A DNA stretch of 64,000 bases from Actinosynnema sp040640215 (GCF_040640215.1 NZ_JBFABG010000001.1:372001-436000); one strand, 5' to 3'; shown: positions 8,702-18,753, counted from the first letter of the stretch. Notes: a model not told the origin generated them from the sequence alone. Made by a program: numbers and translations.

Positions 8702-9472
8702 GTGGACGGATTGGACAGCTACGTCGCACTGGGGGACAGCTTCACCGAGGGCATGGACGACCCCGGCCCGAACGGCTCGTACCTGGGGTGGGCGGACCGC
8801 CTGGCGGCGATGATCTCCAGCCGGCAGCAGGGGTTCCGGTACGCCAACTTCGCGATCCGGGGCAAGATGCTCCAGGAGATCGTGGACGAGCAGATCCCGC
8901 TGGCGGTCGAGCTCAAGCCGAGGCTGGCGACGTTCTGCGGCGGCGGCAACGACCTGCTGGTGCCGGGCTCGGACCCGGACGCGCTGGCCGAGACGTTCGA
9001 GATCGCGGTGGCGGACCTGCGCGCGGCGGGCAGCGAGGTGGTGATCTTCACCGGCTTCGACCCCAAGCACGCGCCGTTCCTGCGGTCGCTGCGCGGCAAG
9101 ATCGCGATCTACAACAGCCACCTGTGGTCGGTCGCCGAGCGGTACCACTGCCGGGTGGTCGACCTGTGGTCGATGACCGTGCTGCACGACCGCCGGGCGT
9201 GGAGCGGCGACCGCCTGCACCTGTCGGCGGAGGGCCACCGCCGGGTGGCGCTGCGGGCGGCGGAGGTCCTGGGCTACCAGCCCGAGGAGGACTGGACGAC
9301 GCCCTGGCCGCCGTCGGACGACGAGGACTGGATGACCCAGCGCCGGCACGACCTGAAGTGGGCCCGGGAGCACATCGTGCCGTGGATCGCCCGCCAGTGG
9401 CGCGGCGAGTCCATGGGCGACGGCGTGGTGCCCAAGCGCCCGGAGCTGCTGCCGGTCTGCGCCGAGCACTAG
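8702..9472 (+). CDS. SGNH/GDSL-family hydrolase
   Basis: 256 residues from the GTG at 8702, which follows GAGAAGAGGGA. The open frame runs further upstream, but the protein fold starts here with SYVALGDSFTEGMDDP (block I, nucleophilic Ser). The other family blocks are present: GGGNDLL (block III, Asn) and DRLHLSAEGH (block V, catalytic Asp-x-x-His). There is no signal peptide, so it is probably a cytoplasmic esterase/lipase-type enzyme. Substrate unknown. It stands alone and converges on the SARP regulator, with a hairpin between. Confidence 0.88.
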   Translation: MDGLDSYVALGDSFTEGMDDPGPNGSYLGWADRLAAMISSRQQGFRYANFAIRGKMLQEIVDEQIPLAVELKPRLATFCGGGNDLLVPGSDPDALAETFEIAVADLRAAGSEVVIFTGFDPKHAPFLRSLRGKIAIYNSHLWSVAERYHCRVVDLWSMTVLHDRRAWSGDRLHLSAEGHRRVALRAAEVLGYQPEEDWTTPWPPSDDEDWMTQRRHDLKWAREHIVPWIARQWRGESMGDGVVPKRPELLPVCAEH

Positions 9473-9527
9473 CCGCGCGGCACCGGGGACCGGCACCGGA
9501 CCGGACCGGCCGTCCCCGGGAACGGGC

Positions 9528-9565
9528 CAGCCGGCCGGCACTCTCCCCCGAATGCCGGCCGGCTG
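9528..9565. terminator. bidirectional hairpin terminator
   Basis: A perfect 13-bp stem, CAGCCGGCCGGCA with TGCCGGCCGGCTG, and a 12-base loop, between the convergent SGNH hydrolase and SARP regulator genes. Confidence 0.65.
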
Positions 9566-9695
9566 ACGTGCGGGTGGCTTTCCCCCCTGGTTCTCCCCCA
9601 TCCAAGAGCCACCCGACGCGCCGAGCCGCCTCGCGGCGATGATCAGCGCGCGTCACCAAGTTCCCACGAAGGCCCGGCCCCGTGCTAAACAGCCG

Positions 9696-12509
9696 CTAAA
9701 CCCCGGTGGTCACAGCTTCAAGAGCCGTTCGGACGAACATGGCCCGAGGCGATCCCAGGCGCTCGAACAACCGCAGGGATTCCGCGAGCTCCGCTTGCGC
9801 CGCAACGACTTCCCCCCGTTTCGCGAGCACCGACCCGAGCACCTGCCGACCGAACGCCTCCTCGAACCGCATGGCCCCCGCCCGAGCCAGTTCCACGCCC
9901 TGCCGCGCGTTCTCCTCGGCCTCCGACAGCAACCCCAGCTCCGCGTACAGCTCGGCCAGGTTGTCCAGCGCCAGCACGTACGAGCGCTCGTTGCCGGTGC
10001 GGTGGTGGATCTCCATCGCCTGGAACTGGTGCTGCGCGGCGGTTTCCAGCTCCCCGAGGCGTTGTTCCACCTGCGCCAGGTTGTTCAGGACGGTCGCCTC
10101 GCCGAGCAGGTCGCCGTCCCGCCGGGCCATCTCCACGGCACGGCGGTAGTGCGCGCGCGCCTCCTCGTTGCGCTCCTCGGCCGACAGCGTGCAGGCCATC
10201 TGGTCCAACGCCATGACCAGGTAGCGCGGTTCGCCGAGCTCCTCGGCTATCCGGTGCGCGCGCTCGGCGTCCGGGAGCGTGCCCCGCACCGCGCCGGTCC
10301 ACAGGTTGATGGCGTGCATCGCGTGCAGCACCAGCATCTCGCCGCGCCGGTCGCCGTCGAGGCGCGCGGACGCCAGGCCGAACTCGGCGACGGCCCGCCA
10401 CTCCCGGCCGACCAGCCGGGCCACGCAGTACGGGTGCACCAGCCGGACGAGCTGCCAGACCTGTTGGTGCAGTCCGGCTTCCGCCGCGCCGTGCACCAGG
10501 GCGATCAGGTTGGGCCACTCCTTGTCGAACCAGGAGAGCGCTTGCCCCGAGGTCGCCGGGCGGGGAGCGGTCGGTTCGCCGGACGCGAAGTCCAGTCCGT
10601 CGTCGACCGGTCGGATCAGCCGGCGGGCGTGGTCGCACGCCGCCAGGTAGTGGTCCATCAGCCGCCGTAACGCGGCCGTGCGCCCACCGGGGTTCTCGTC
10701 GCCGAGCACCTCCCGGGCGTACAGGCGCACCAGGTCGTGCAGCACGAACCCGCCCCGCCACTGCTCCACCAGCAGGTGCGCGTCCGCCAGGTCGGCCAGC
10801 CGGCCCGCCGCGGTGCCCAGGTCGGTCCGGCACAGCGCGGCGATCGCGTGCGGGCTCACCCACCGGCCCGGCACCAGGCCCGCCGCCCGGAACGTCTCCG
10901 CCAGCTCCGGCGGGAGGTTGCGGTAGGACACCGCCAGCGCCCGCGCCACGCCGACACCGGTGTCGACCAGGTCCAGGGTGCGCAGCCGGGCGTCGTCGTC
11001 GGACAGCCGGGCCACCAGCGCCTCGACCGTCCACTCCGGACTGAACACCAGCTTCGCGGCGGCGATCCGCAGCGCCAGCGGCAGGTTGCCGCACAGCTCG
11101 GCCAGCCTCCGGGCGGCCTCCGGCTCCTGTTCGGACAGCGGCTTGCCGACCACCTCGTCGACCAGCCGCACCGACTCCTCCTCCCGCAGGGTGTCCAGCG
11201 TCAGCACCCGGGCACCGTTGCTGACCACCAGCGACTCCAGCCGCCGCCGGGACGTCACCAGCACCACCGACCCCGCGCCGGGCGGCAGCAGCAACCGCAC
11301 CTGCTCCGGGTCCCACGCGTCGTCCAGCACCACCAGCACCCGCCGCCGGGCCAGCACCGACCGGTACAGGCCGACCCGGTCGTCCAGGTCGCGCGGCACC
11401 CCGTCCGAGGGCACGCCCAGGGCGAGCAGGAACCGCGCCAGCACCTCGGCGGGCTCCACCGGCTCCCGGTCCGGCGCGAACCCGTTGAGCGAGGCGAACA
11501 GCAGCCCGTCCGGGAACTGCCCGGCGCGGCGGTGCCCCCACGTCACCGCCAGCTCGCTCTTGCCGATGCCCGGCGCGCCGTCGACCACGGCGACCGTCGT
11601 CGCGCCCGGGTCGCGCGCGTCGCACAGCCGGTCCAGCCAGGCCAGTTCCTCGTCGCGGCCGATGAACCCCGACGCCGCCGCCGGGAGCTGCGCCGGCACC
11701 ACCACGCCCGGCCGGGGCGGCACCGGTGCCACCGGCTCGGCCACGCCCGGCGAGCTCAGCGCCGGGTCGTCCCGCAGCACCTGTTCGTGCAGCACGCGCA
11801 GTTCGGGGCCGGGGTCGATGCCCAGCTCGTCTACCACCCGCCGGTGGAACCGCTGGTAGGCCTCCAGCGCGTCGGCCCGCTGCCCGGACCGGTAGAGCGC
11901 GCGCACGATGTGGCCGACCAGGCGCTCCCGGAACGGGTACTCGCTGACCAGTTGGCGCAGCTCGCCGACGAGCTCCAGGTGCCGGCCCAGTTCCAGCTCG
12001 GCCTCCACGCGCTCCTCCAGCGCGGCGAGCCGGAGTTCTTCGAGGTCCGTGGTGATCGGTTCGCCGGGCACGTCGGCGAGCACCTGGCCGCGCCACAGCC
12101 CGAGCGACTCACGCAGGAGCTGGGCCCGGATCGGGGCCGGCTTGCCGCGCGCGCCGGCCACGAGCTGCCGGGCCCGGTGGAAGTCCAGCCGCCACGGGTC
12201 GACCGCGAGCTGGTAGCCCGGCGGCGTGGTCAGGATGCGCGCCGAGCCCGCCGGATCGGCCTGGTCGAGCATCCGCCGCAGGCGGGAGACGTAGCCGTGG
12301 ACGATGGTCCGGGCGGTGGCGGGCGGGTCGTCGGCCCACAGGCTGTCCACGATCTCGTCGATCGGGACGACCCGGTTCGCCGCCAGGACCAGCATCGCGA
12401 GCAGGCCCCGCATCCCGCGCCTGCCGATGACCAGCCGACGGCCGTCGGCGAGCACCTGCAACGGCCCGAGCACACCGAACTCCAGCCCGTTCTTGCTCCG
12501 CTCGGCCAT
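9696..12509 (-). CDS. AfsR/SARP-type regulator with NB-ARC and TPR domains
   Basis: 937 residues. Residues about 5-95 form an OmpR-type winged helix (FGVLGPLQVLADGRRLVIG), followed by a bacterial transcriptional activator domain to about 250. An NB-ARC ATPase follows, with P-loop GAPGIGKSELAV near residue 312 and VLVVLDDAWD as Walker B. The C-terminal third consists of TPR-like helices. Such proteins activate secondary-metabolism or developmental promoters after nucleotide-dependent signalling. The ATG at 12509 is preferred (GGGGAGGGGC just upstream); a GTG at 12533 adds eight residues but has no ribosome site. No biosynthetic cluster adjoins it here. Confidence 0.9.
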   Translation of the reverse strand: MAERSKNGLEFGVLGPLQVLADGRRLVIGRRGMRGLLAMLVLAANRVVPIDEIVDSLWADDPPATARTIVHGYVSRLRRMLDQADPAGSARILTTPPGYQLAVDPWRLDFHRARQLVAGARGKPAPIRAQLLRESLGLWRGQVLADVPGEPITTDLEELRLAALEERVEAELELGRHLELVGELRQLVSEYPFRERLVGHIVRALYRSGQRADALEAYQRFHRRVVDELGIDPGPELRVLHEQVLRDDPALSSPGVAEPVAPVPPRPGVVVPAQLPAAASGFIGRDEELAWLDRLCDARDPGATTVAVVDGAPGIGKSELAVTWGHRRAGQFPDGLLFASLNGFAPDREPVEPAEVLARFLLALGVPSDGVPRDLDDRVGLYRSVLARRRVLVVLDDAWDPEQVRLLLPPGAGSVVLVTSRRRLESLVVSNGARVLTLDTLREEESVRLVDEVVGKPLSEQEPEAARRLAELCGNLPLALRIAAAKLVFSPEWTVEALVARLSDDDARLRTLDLVDTGVGVARALAVSYRNLPPELAETFRAAGLVPGRWVSPHAIAALCRTDLGTAAGRLADLADAHLLVEQWRGGFVLHDLVRLYAREVLGDENPGGRTAALRRLMDHYLAACDHARRLIRPVDDGLDFASGEPTAPRPATSGQALSWFDKEWPNLIALVHGAAEAGLHQQVWQLVRLVHPYCVARLVGREWRAVAEFGLASARLDGDRRGEMLVLHAMHAINLWTGAVRGTLPDAERAHRIAEELGEPRYLVMALDQMACTLSAEERNEEARAHYRRAVEMARRDGDLLGEATVLNNLAQVEQRLGELETAAQHQFQAMEIHHRTGNERSYVLALDNLAELYAELGLLSEAEENARQGVELARAGAMRFEEAFGRQVLGSVLAKRGEVVAAQAELAESLRLFERLGSPRAMFVRTALEAVTTGV

Positions 12510-12687
12510 GCCCCTCCCCGCCTCGGCGTGCACCGGTCAGTTTCGGTCGGTCACTGGTCAGGTGCGCCCGGTGAGCCGTTGGATACCTGTGGCGGGATGT
12601 TGTTTGCGCAACCAGCCGTGCTCCCATGACCGGACGACCCCGGGACGGCTAGGGTTCTGGCCCCGACGACGCAGTGCAGGAGGGCAA

Positions 12688-13728
12688 GTGCCGCGCGAGC
12701 AGGTGAACGTGGTGGACCGCGGCGCGGCCTGCCTGCTGGGCGGTGCCCTGGGCGACGCCCTGGGCGCACCAGTCCAGTACCTGGGGTGGGCGGACATCCA
12801 ACGGGACCACGGTCCCGAGGGGGTGCTGGAACCGCCGCGTCCCGCTCTGGTGACCGACGACACCCAACTCACCCTGTTCACCGCCGAGGGGTACCTCCAG
12901 GCGTGGGTGCGGGGTCGCCGCTCCGGCGAGTGGGACCCCGTCGGCACGGTGTGGCGCGGCTACCGGCGCTGGCTGATGACGCAGCAGGTGGCGGTCCCGG
13001 AGGCGGGTGCCGCGGGCCTCGCCGGGGACGAGCGGCTGTACTCCAGCCGGTCGCCCGGCCTGACCTGCCTGCGGGCCCTCGCGGCGGACTGCGCGCCGAC
13101 CCCGGAGGAGCCCCACAACGAGTCCTCGGGGTGCAACGGTGTGACGAGGACCGCACCCGCGGGTTTCGCGCCGAGCGCCGCCATCGCCTACGACCTCGGG
13201 TGCCGGTTCGCCGCGCTGACCCACGGCGGGACCGGCGGGTGGGTGGCCGGCGGGGCGTTCGCGCTGCTGATCCACCTCGTCGCGGTGAAGGCGCGGCCGA
13301 TGCGGGAGGCCGTGGACCAGGTGATCGGCCGGGTGCTGCGGGACGACCCCTACACCGCGAACACCCTCAACCGGGCGGTCCTGTTCGCCGAGGAGCACCG
13401 GGCGCTGGGGTTCGACTCGGTGCGGGTGGACCGCCTCGGCAGCGGGTGGACCGGGCCGGAGGCGCTGGCGATCGCCGTGCACACGGTGCTGGTGTACCCG
13501 AAGCGGGCGCAGTTCGTGGACGCGCTGCGGGCGGCGGCCAACCACTCCGGGGGCAGCGACGCGACGGCGGCGTTGACCGGGAACATCCTGGGCGCGCTGC
13601 ACGGGACGGCGGCGCTGCCGAGGGACTGGCTGGCCGGTCTGGAGCTGGTGGACCTGCTCACCCGGCTGGGCTCCGACCTGGGCCACTCGGTCCTGGGTGC
13701 CGAGTTCGACCACTCCCGCTACGAGTAG
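12688..13728 (+). CDS. ADP-ribosylglycohydrolase (DraG-like)
   Basis: 346 residues from the GTG at 12688, preceded by CAGGAGGGCAA. The family signature is complete: GGALGDALGAP near residue 18, TDDTQLTLF (metal-binding TDDT) near residue 57, and SGGSDATAALTGNILG near the end, where GGDTDT is canonical. These enzymes use two Mg/Mn ions to remove ADP-ribose from proteins or nucleic acids. The change from DTDT to SDAT leaves the central Asp but removes one acidic residue, so activity should not be assumed. It is divergent from the SARP gene and ends in a strong hairpin. Confidence 0.85.
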   Translation: MPREQVNVVDRGAACLLGGALGDALGAPVQYLGWADIQRDHGPEGVLEPPRPALVTDDTQLTLFTAEGYLQAWVRGRRSGEWDPVGTVWRGYRRWLMTQQVAVPEAGAAGLAGDERLYSSRSPGLTCLRALAADCAPTPEEPHNESSGCNGVTRTAPAGFAPSAAIAYDLGCRFAALTHGGTGGWVAGGAFALLIHLVAVKARPMREAVDQVIGRVLRDDPYTANTLNRAVLFAEEHRALGFDSVRVDRLGSGWTGPEALAIAVHTVLVYPKRAQFVDALRAAANHSGGSDATAALTGNILGALHGTAALPRDWLAGLELVDLLTRLGSDLGHSVLGAEFDHSRYE

Positions 13729-13775
13729 CCGCGCCGGTGGGATCGGCGGGTTCTCCGGGAGGCGGTGCTACAGAC

Positions 13776-13815
13776 GGCCTCGGCCGCACGTTCCCGAATG
13801 CGTGCGACCGAGGCC
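13776..13815 (+). terminator. hairpin terminator after the ADP-ribosylglycohydrolase
   Basis: A 15-bp stem with one mismatch (GGCCTCGGCCGCACG with CGTGCGACCGAGGCC) and a 10-base loop. The rest of the 354-bp gap to the response regulator at 14083 shows no gene; an AT-richer patch near 13890-13915 may hold the promoter of the two-component pair. Confidence 0.6.
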
Positions 13816-14082
13816 GGCTCTCCACGCGGTCGAAGCCGGCACACGCCCCGAGCGCGAAACCCGGCTGACCTGCGTGGAGCGGGAAAACCCGTGCGTAAAA
13901 CCGTAGCAGAAAGCGTGCGGCCCATCACTCCCGGCCCCGAGGGAGCCGTGGTGACCCGGACGACCGCGCCGCGCCGCCGGCGGCTGTGCGGGTCCTGTCG
14001 CGCCGCTGTCGACTTCCTGTGGATCAGGGGCCGGCGGAGGATCGGGTTTCGCCCACCGCGCGGGGTGCCGCACCATGGGCAC

Positions 14083-14781
14083 GTGGACAAGGTCAATGCG
14101 GTTCGACTGCTCGTCGTGGACGACGAACCCCACATCGCGGACCTGGTCGCCACGGTCGCCCGGTACGAGGGCTGGCAGGCGGCCACCGCGACGAGCGGCG
14201 AGGCCGCGCTGGAGGCCGCCGCCGAGTTCCACCCGGACATCGTCGTGCTCGACCTGATGCTCCCCGACCTGGACGGGTTCACCGTGCTGGACCGGCTGCG
14301 CGCGTCCGGCGCGATGGTGCCGGTGGTGTTCCTCACCGCCCGCGACGGCACCGCGGACCGGGTGGCCGGGCTCACCCGGGGCGGTGACGACTACCTCGTC
14401 AAGCCGTTCTCGGTGGAGGAGCTGATGGCCCGGCTGCGGGCCGTGCTGCGGCGGTCCACCGGGCCGCAGTGGAAGCGCTGCGTGCTCAAGGTGTCGGACC
14501 TGGCGCTGGACGAGGACACCCGCGAGGTGCGCCGGGCGGGCCGGCTGGTCACCCTCACCCCCACCGAGTACGAGCTCCTGCGGTACCTGATGCGCCGGTC
14601 GCCGGCCGTGCTGACCAAGGCGCAGATCCTGGACCACGTGTGGGAGTACGACTTCGGCGGCCGGTCCAACGTCGTCGAACTGGTCATCTCGCACCTGCGG
14701 CGCAAGCTGGACGACGGCCACCAGCCGCTGATCCACACCGTGCGCGGCGTCGGCTACGTGCTGCGCAAGGCCCCGGACTAG
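14083..14781 (+). CDS. OmpR-family two-component response regulator
   Basis: 232 residues from the GTG at 14083. The receiver domain (about 7-120) has the acidic pocket VVDDEP (Asp13/Asp14), the phosphorylated Asp57 in VVLDLMLPD, the conserved Thr in FLTARD, and the Lys in DYLVKPFS. The C-terminal winged helix (about 138-230) ends in the typical LRRKLDD...HTVRGVGYVLR. It overlaps the kinase gene start by one base (TAGTG), so the pair is co-translated. The signal sensed is not evident. Confidence 0.93.
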   Translation: MDKVNAVRLLVVDDEPHIADLVATVARYEGWQAATATSGEAALEAAAEFHPDIVVLDLMLPDLDGFTVLDRLRASGAMVPVVFLTARDGTADRVAGLTRGGDDYLVKPFSVEELMARLRAVLRRSTGPQWKRCVLKVSDLALDEDTREVRRAGRLVTLTPTEYELLRYLMRRSPAVLTKAQILDHVWEYDFGGRSNVVELVISHLRRKLDDGHQPLIHTVRGVGYVLRKAPD

Positions 14782-16199
14782 TGGCCCCGCCGTTCGGCCG
14801 CCCGCGACTGCGGCTGGGCACCCGGCTCGCGCTCGGCCTCGGCGCGCTCGCGCTGGGCGTGTTCGCGGCGGTCGGCACGGTCATGGTGACCAACATGGAG
14901 GGTTACCTGGCCGACCGGCTCGACGAGCAGATGAAGACGACCCAGTACGACCTGGAGAAGGACGTCGAGAAGTACGGCAAGTTGAACACCTCGATCTACG
15001 GCTGGTTCGCCGCCGTGTACCAGGTGGACGAGAACGGCGAGGTCACGCTCCAACCGCCCGCCGGGCTCCCCGCGGACAGCACCGAGATGATCCAGCTCGC
15101 GCGCGAGGTGACCGGCGACAAGCCGGTGTTCCGCACCGCCGACCTCAAGGGCGAGGACGGCACGTACCGGCTGCGCGGCTGCCCGATGGGCGACGGGTTG
15201 GTGCTGGTCAGCGCGGCCCCGATGAACGACCTGACGAACACCGTGCGGCAGCTCGTGATGGTCGTGGTGGCCACGTTCCTGCTGGCGCTGATCGCGTTCG
15301 TGGTGATCGGCCGGGCGGTGCTGCGGCGCGGGCTCCAGCCGTTGAGCGACATGGCACAGACCGCGCACGACATCTCGTCGCACGACCTGACCGATTCGGC
15401 GCGGCTCGCGGTGCGCGCCGAGGGCGGCAACGGCGGCGTCGAGGTGGAGGAGCTGCGGACCGCGTTCAACACCATGCTGGAGCACATCGACTCGTCGCTG
15501 GCCGCGCGCACGGCCGCCGAGCAGCGGTTGCGCCGGTTCATCGCGGACGCGTCGCACGAGCTGCGCACCCCGCTGACGTCGATCCGGGGTTACGCCGACC
15601 TGTTCCGCTACGCCGCCGCGAACGCACCGGAGGAGCGCGAGGCGCACCTGGAGCGGCTGAGGTCGGAGGCGGCGCGGATGAGCGTGCTGCTGGACGACCT
15701 GCTGCTGCTGGCCCGGCTGGACTCGGCGGAGACCGACACCCCGCTGCGGCCGGTGGACGGCGACCTGGCCGAGCTGGTGCGCGAGGCGGCCGACGCGTTC
15801 GTGGCGGCGCGCCCCCGGCACCCGCTGGCGGTGGTCGGCGGTGACGCGCCCGTGCGGGTGCGGTGCGACCCGATGCGGGTGCGGCAGGTGCTGGACAACC
15901 TGCTGGCCAACGCCGCCCTGCACACGCCGCCGGGCACCGCCGTGACGCTGTCGGTCGCGGTGGAGGACAGGTGCGCCGTGCTGCGGGTCGACGACACCGG
16001 TCCGGGCATCCCGGTCGCCGACCAGCCCCGGATCTTCGACCGGTTCTACCGGGTGGACAACTCCCGCACCCGCGACCGGGGCGGCAGCGGGCTCGGCCTG
16101 GCGGTCGCGCAGTCCCTGATCGCGGCGCACGGCGGCACGGTCGGGCTGGCCAGCCGGCCGGGCTCCACCACGTTCACGGTCCGCATCCCGCGGAGCTGA
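14781..16199 (+). CDS. sensor histidine kinase
   Basis: 472 residues. A membrane helix at about 13-33 and a second at about 155-175 flank an extracytoplasmic sensor region. HAMP follows, then the H-box FIADASHELRTPLTS, the N-box DNLLANAALHT and the G-boxes DDTGPGIP and GGSGLGLAV. All catalytic boxes are intact. The GTG start overlaps the stop of the response regulator. The sensor domain does not match a ligand family I recognise. Confidence 0.93.
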   Translation: MAPPFGRPRLRLGTRLALGLGALALGVFAAVGTVMVTNMEGYLADRLDEQMKTTQYDLEKDVEKYGKLNTSIYGWFAAVYQVDENGEVTLQPPAGLPADSTEMIQLAREVTGDKPVFRTADLKGEDGTYRLRGCPMGDGLVLVSAAPMNDLTNTVRQLVMVVVATFLLALIAFVVIGRAVLRRGLQPLSDMAQTAHDISSHDLTDSARLAVRAEGGNGGVEVEELRTAFNTMLEHIDSSLAARTAAEQRLRRFIADASHELRTPLTSIRGYADLFRYAAANAPEEREAHLERLRSEAARMSVLLDDLLLLARLDSAETDTPLRPVDGDLAELVREAADAFVAARPRHPLAVVGGDAPVRVRCDPMRVRQVLDNLLANAALHTPPGTAVTLSVAVEDRCAVLRVDDTGPGIPVADQPRIFDRFYRVDNSRTRDRGGSGLGLAVAQSLIAAHGGTVGLASRPGSTTFTVRIPRS

Positions 16200-16437
16200 G
16201 CCACCGCCCCGGACAGCGCCGCGAACGACCGCCATACGGGTTGCCGCAGCCATTTCCGCAGGTCACCCACCTGGCGTGGAATGCCGCCGGTTGGCGGGCA
16301 GTGAAGTCCCGACGAATCGGGCAGTACTTCCCGGAATCCGCCCGGCTCCTCCTGATGCGGGCCGGACGACGTCCGGCGCGCTGTCGGACCCGCGCCCGGA
16401 CCCTGCGTCCGAACGCCCGAGCGAGAAGAGATCCGAG

Positions 16438-18078
16438 ATGCAACGCTTTCGCAGACCGGCGCTGGCGGCCCTGGCCGCGCTGGCGCTGGCCGCGTCGGTC
16501 ACCCAGGTCGTGAGCCCCGCCGGTGCCGCACCCCTGCCCCCGGCACCCCGCAAGTGCGGCCCGATGGACGTCGTCTTCGTGGTGGACGACACCGGCAGCA
16601 TGGGCGGCGCGATCACCAACCTCAAGACGGGCATCAACCAGATCGCGCAGGAGGTCGAGAACCTGACCGGGTTCGACTACCGGCTCGGCCTGGCGACGTT
16701 CAAGGACAACGTCACCGTCGTCGACAACTTCGCCCCGAACAACCGCACGCCGGTCGTCGCGAGCGTCAACGCCCTCGCCGCGAGCGGCGGCAACCAGGAG
16801 CCGGAGGCGTCCGACGAGGCGCTGAACACGGTGGTGAACAACCTGCCGGCGGCGGGCCGCCCGCAGAACGGCGACTTCACCGTCGGCTGGCGCTCCAACG
16901 CCACCAAGCTCGCGATCCTGATCACCGACGCCCGGCCCGGCGGCTTCGACGACAACTTCGACACCACGGTCGCCAACACCGACGGCACCAACGCCGCGCT
17001 GCGGGCCACCCAGGCGCTGGGCAAGGGCATCAAGATCTCGTCGGTCTACGTGCCGACGAACAACTACTACACCGGCACCACCGTGCCGATCATGCAGAAC
17101 TACGCCACCACCACCGGCGGGCTGTACACGCAGTCGCAGGCCAACGGCAGCGGCGTCAGCACGGCGGTCATCGACTTCCTGCGGGACTGCCAACGCAGTG
17201 ACGTGTTCATCAAGGACCAGGCCGTCGACACCGGTGCCGAGCCGAACCCGAACTCGCTGTTCTGGAACAGCCCGGACATCAAGGTCTGCCCCGGCCTCGC
17301 GGACTGCGGCCCCGGCATCCAGCCCGTCGTGGGCCAGTCGAACTACATCCACGTGCGGCTGAACAACCCCGGCCCGAACGCGACCGCCAACGGCTTCGGC
17401 ACGCTGAAGGTCTACCGCACCACCCCGGGCGGCTCGACCAACTGGGACCCGGTGACCAACGGCGACTGGACCTTCATCGGCGAGCAGACCCTGTCCGTGC
17501 CGGTCGGCGGCGTCACGGTGGCGAAGGTGCTGTGGAGCCCGGTCCCCGGCCCCGGCCACTTCTGCCTGCTGGCCCGGTGGGTGTCGGCGTCGGACCCGAT
17601 GACCTTCCCGGAGACCGCGAACACCTCGCTGAACACCCAGCGGAACAACAACATCGCGTGGCGCAACTACCAGACCGTCCGCGCCACCCCGAAGGTGCCG
17701 GGCAAGTCCTGGTTCGCGGTCGGCAACGCGACCGAGCGCCCGATCAGGACCGACCTGGTGGTGACCAGCCCGGACCGCCCGCTGGTGGGCAGCGGCCGGG
17801 TCCTGGTCGACCTGGGCCCGCGCCTGTTCGAGCTCTGGCGCTCCGGCGGCGGCAAGGCCGAGGGCGTGAAGCAGGTGGGCCAGACCCAGTTCGAGATCGC
17901 CGACCCGAAGCGCGCCGCGTTCATCGGCATCCCGATCAAACCGGGTGAGCGCCACACCACCGAGCTGACCTTCGCGGCCGGCGACAGGCCGGGCGAGTTC
18001 GTCCAGCACGTCGTCCAGCTCTCCGAGGGCCAGGACATCGGCGGCGTCGGGTACGGCATCACCGTGGAACGCGGCTGA
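16438..18078 (+). CDS. secreted von Willebrand factor A domain protein
   Basis: 546 residues. The N-terminus is a Sec signal peptide (hydrophobic core about 8-25, with an AGA-type cleavage region near 30). The VWA domain (about 38-240) starts with DVVFVVDDTGSMGG, whose DxTxS matches a metal-ion-dependent adhesion site. The rest, with paired cysteines such as CPGLADCG and CLLA, looks like immunoglobulin-like extracellular segments. The chosen ATG gives a proper signal peptide; the frame stays open upstream. Probable role is surface or matrix adhesion; no partner gene is adjacent. Confidence 0.85.
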   Translation: MQRFRRPALAALAALALAASVTQVVSPAGAAPLPPAPRKCGPMDVVFVVDDTGSMGGAITNLKTGINQIAQEVENLTGFDYRLGLATFKDNVTVVDNFAPNNRTPVVASVNALAASGGNQEPEASDEALNTVVNNLPAAGRPQNGDFTVGWRSNATKLAILITDARPGGFDDNFDTTVANTDGTNAALRATQALGKGIKISSVYVPTNNYYTGTTVPIMQNYATTTGGLYTQSQANGSGVSTAVIDFLRDCQRSDVFIKDQAVDTGAEPNPNSLFWNSPDIKVCPGLADCGPGIQPVVGQSNYIHVRLNNPGPNATANGFGTLKVYRTTPGGSTNWDPVTNGDWTFIGEQTLSVPVGGVTVAKVLWSPVPGPGHFCLLARWVSASDPMTFPETANTSLNTQRNNNIAWRNYQTVRATPKVPGKSWFAVGNATERPIRTDLVVTSPDRPLVGSGRVLVDLGPRLFELWRSGGGKAEGVKQVGQTQFEIADPKRAAFIGIPIKPGERHTTELTFAAGDRPGEFVQHVVQLSEGQDIGGVGYGITVERG

Positions 18079-18091
18079 TCCTCGCGGACCG

Positions 18092-18128
18092 GGTGCGGGC
18101 CGCCCGCCCAGCACGGGCGGCCCGCACC
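18092..18128. terminator. bidirectional hairpin terminator
   Basis: A perfect 15-bp stem, GGTGCGGGCCGCCCG with CGGGCGGCCCGCACC, and a 7-base loop, between the convergent VWA and SRPBCC genes. Confidence 0.7.
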
Positions 18129-18159
18129 GTCGACCGCTCCACGAGGCCCGGCGCGGGCC

Positions 18160-18519
18160 TCACCCCGGGGTGAAGGTGGCCTCGACCTCGGCCGCGAGGG
18201 CTTCGAGCAGCCGGGCGGCCAACTCCTCGTCCGGGTGGTCCAACTCGGCGACGCTCTTGCCCACCCCGAGCGGGCTGACCCGGAGGGTGCCGCCGTCGCC
18301 GTCGTCGGCCAACGGCGTCCAGGACAGCCGGAGCAGGTCGAGGTCGACGGCCACCCGGACCTGGGCGAGCCGTTCACCGCACCGCAGGATCAGGACGTCG
18401 TCGTTCACCCCGACCAGCTCCAGGGGTTCGGGCAGCCAGTCGGCAAGGCGTCCCGGCTCGGCTGCGGTCGCAAACACGAGATCGGGCAAGGCCGGGATGT
18501 CTCGTCGCACCGTAGTCAC
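18160..18519 (-). CDS. SRPBCC-fold (START/polyketide cyclase-like) small protein
   Basis: 119 residues. The opening IPALPDLVFATAAEPGRLADWLPEP is typical of SRPBCC proteins, where a 'cell division inhibitor/coenzyme Q-binding' type helix-grip fold binds hydrophobic ligands. It is a little shorter than the usual 130-150 residues. It is the last chromosomal gene before the integrated element. No ligand can be inferred. Confidence 0.65.
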   Translation of the reverse strand: MTTVRRDIPALPDLVFATAAEPGRLADWLPEPLELVGVNDDVLILRCGERLAQVRVAVDLDLLRLSWTPLADDGDGGTLRVSPLGVGKSVAELDHPDEELAARLLEALAAEVEATFTPG

Positions 18520-18753
18520 TCGAACGGGTTACCCGAGCGGCCGTCGGTTAAGCGACGAGCCGCGGTTTCCCACCGAACACCACACCCACCACCACCCAGC
18601 GGACCGCGCTCACCCCAGTCAACCGGCCGATCCGCCGGCCCCGACTGACCGGCCGGCACCGGCACCGGGCGAAGCTCGCCGAGGGAGACGCGGCACGGGC
18701 CGCCGGCTTCCGGGCGGCCCGAGCCGCCCTCCGGAGGAGAGCCGTTGCACACG

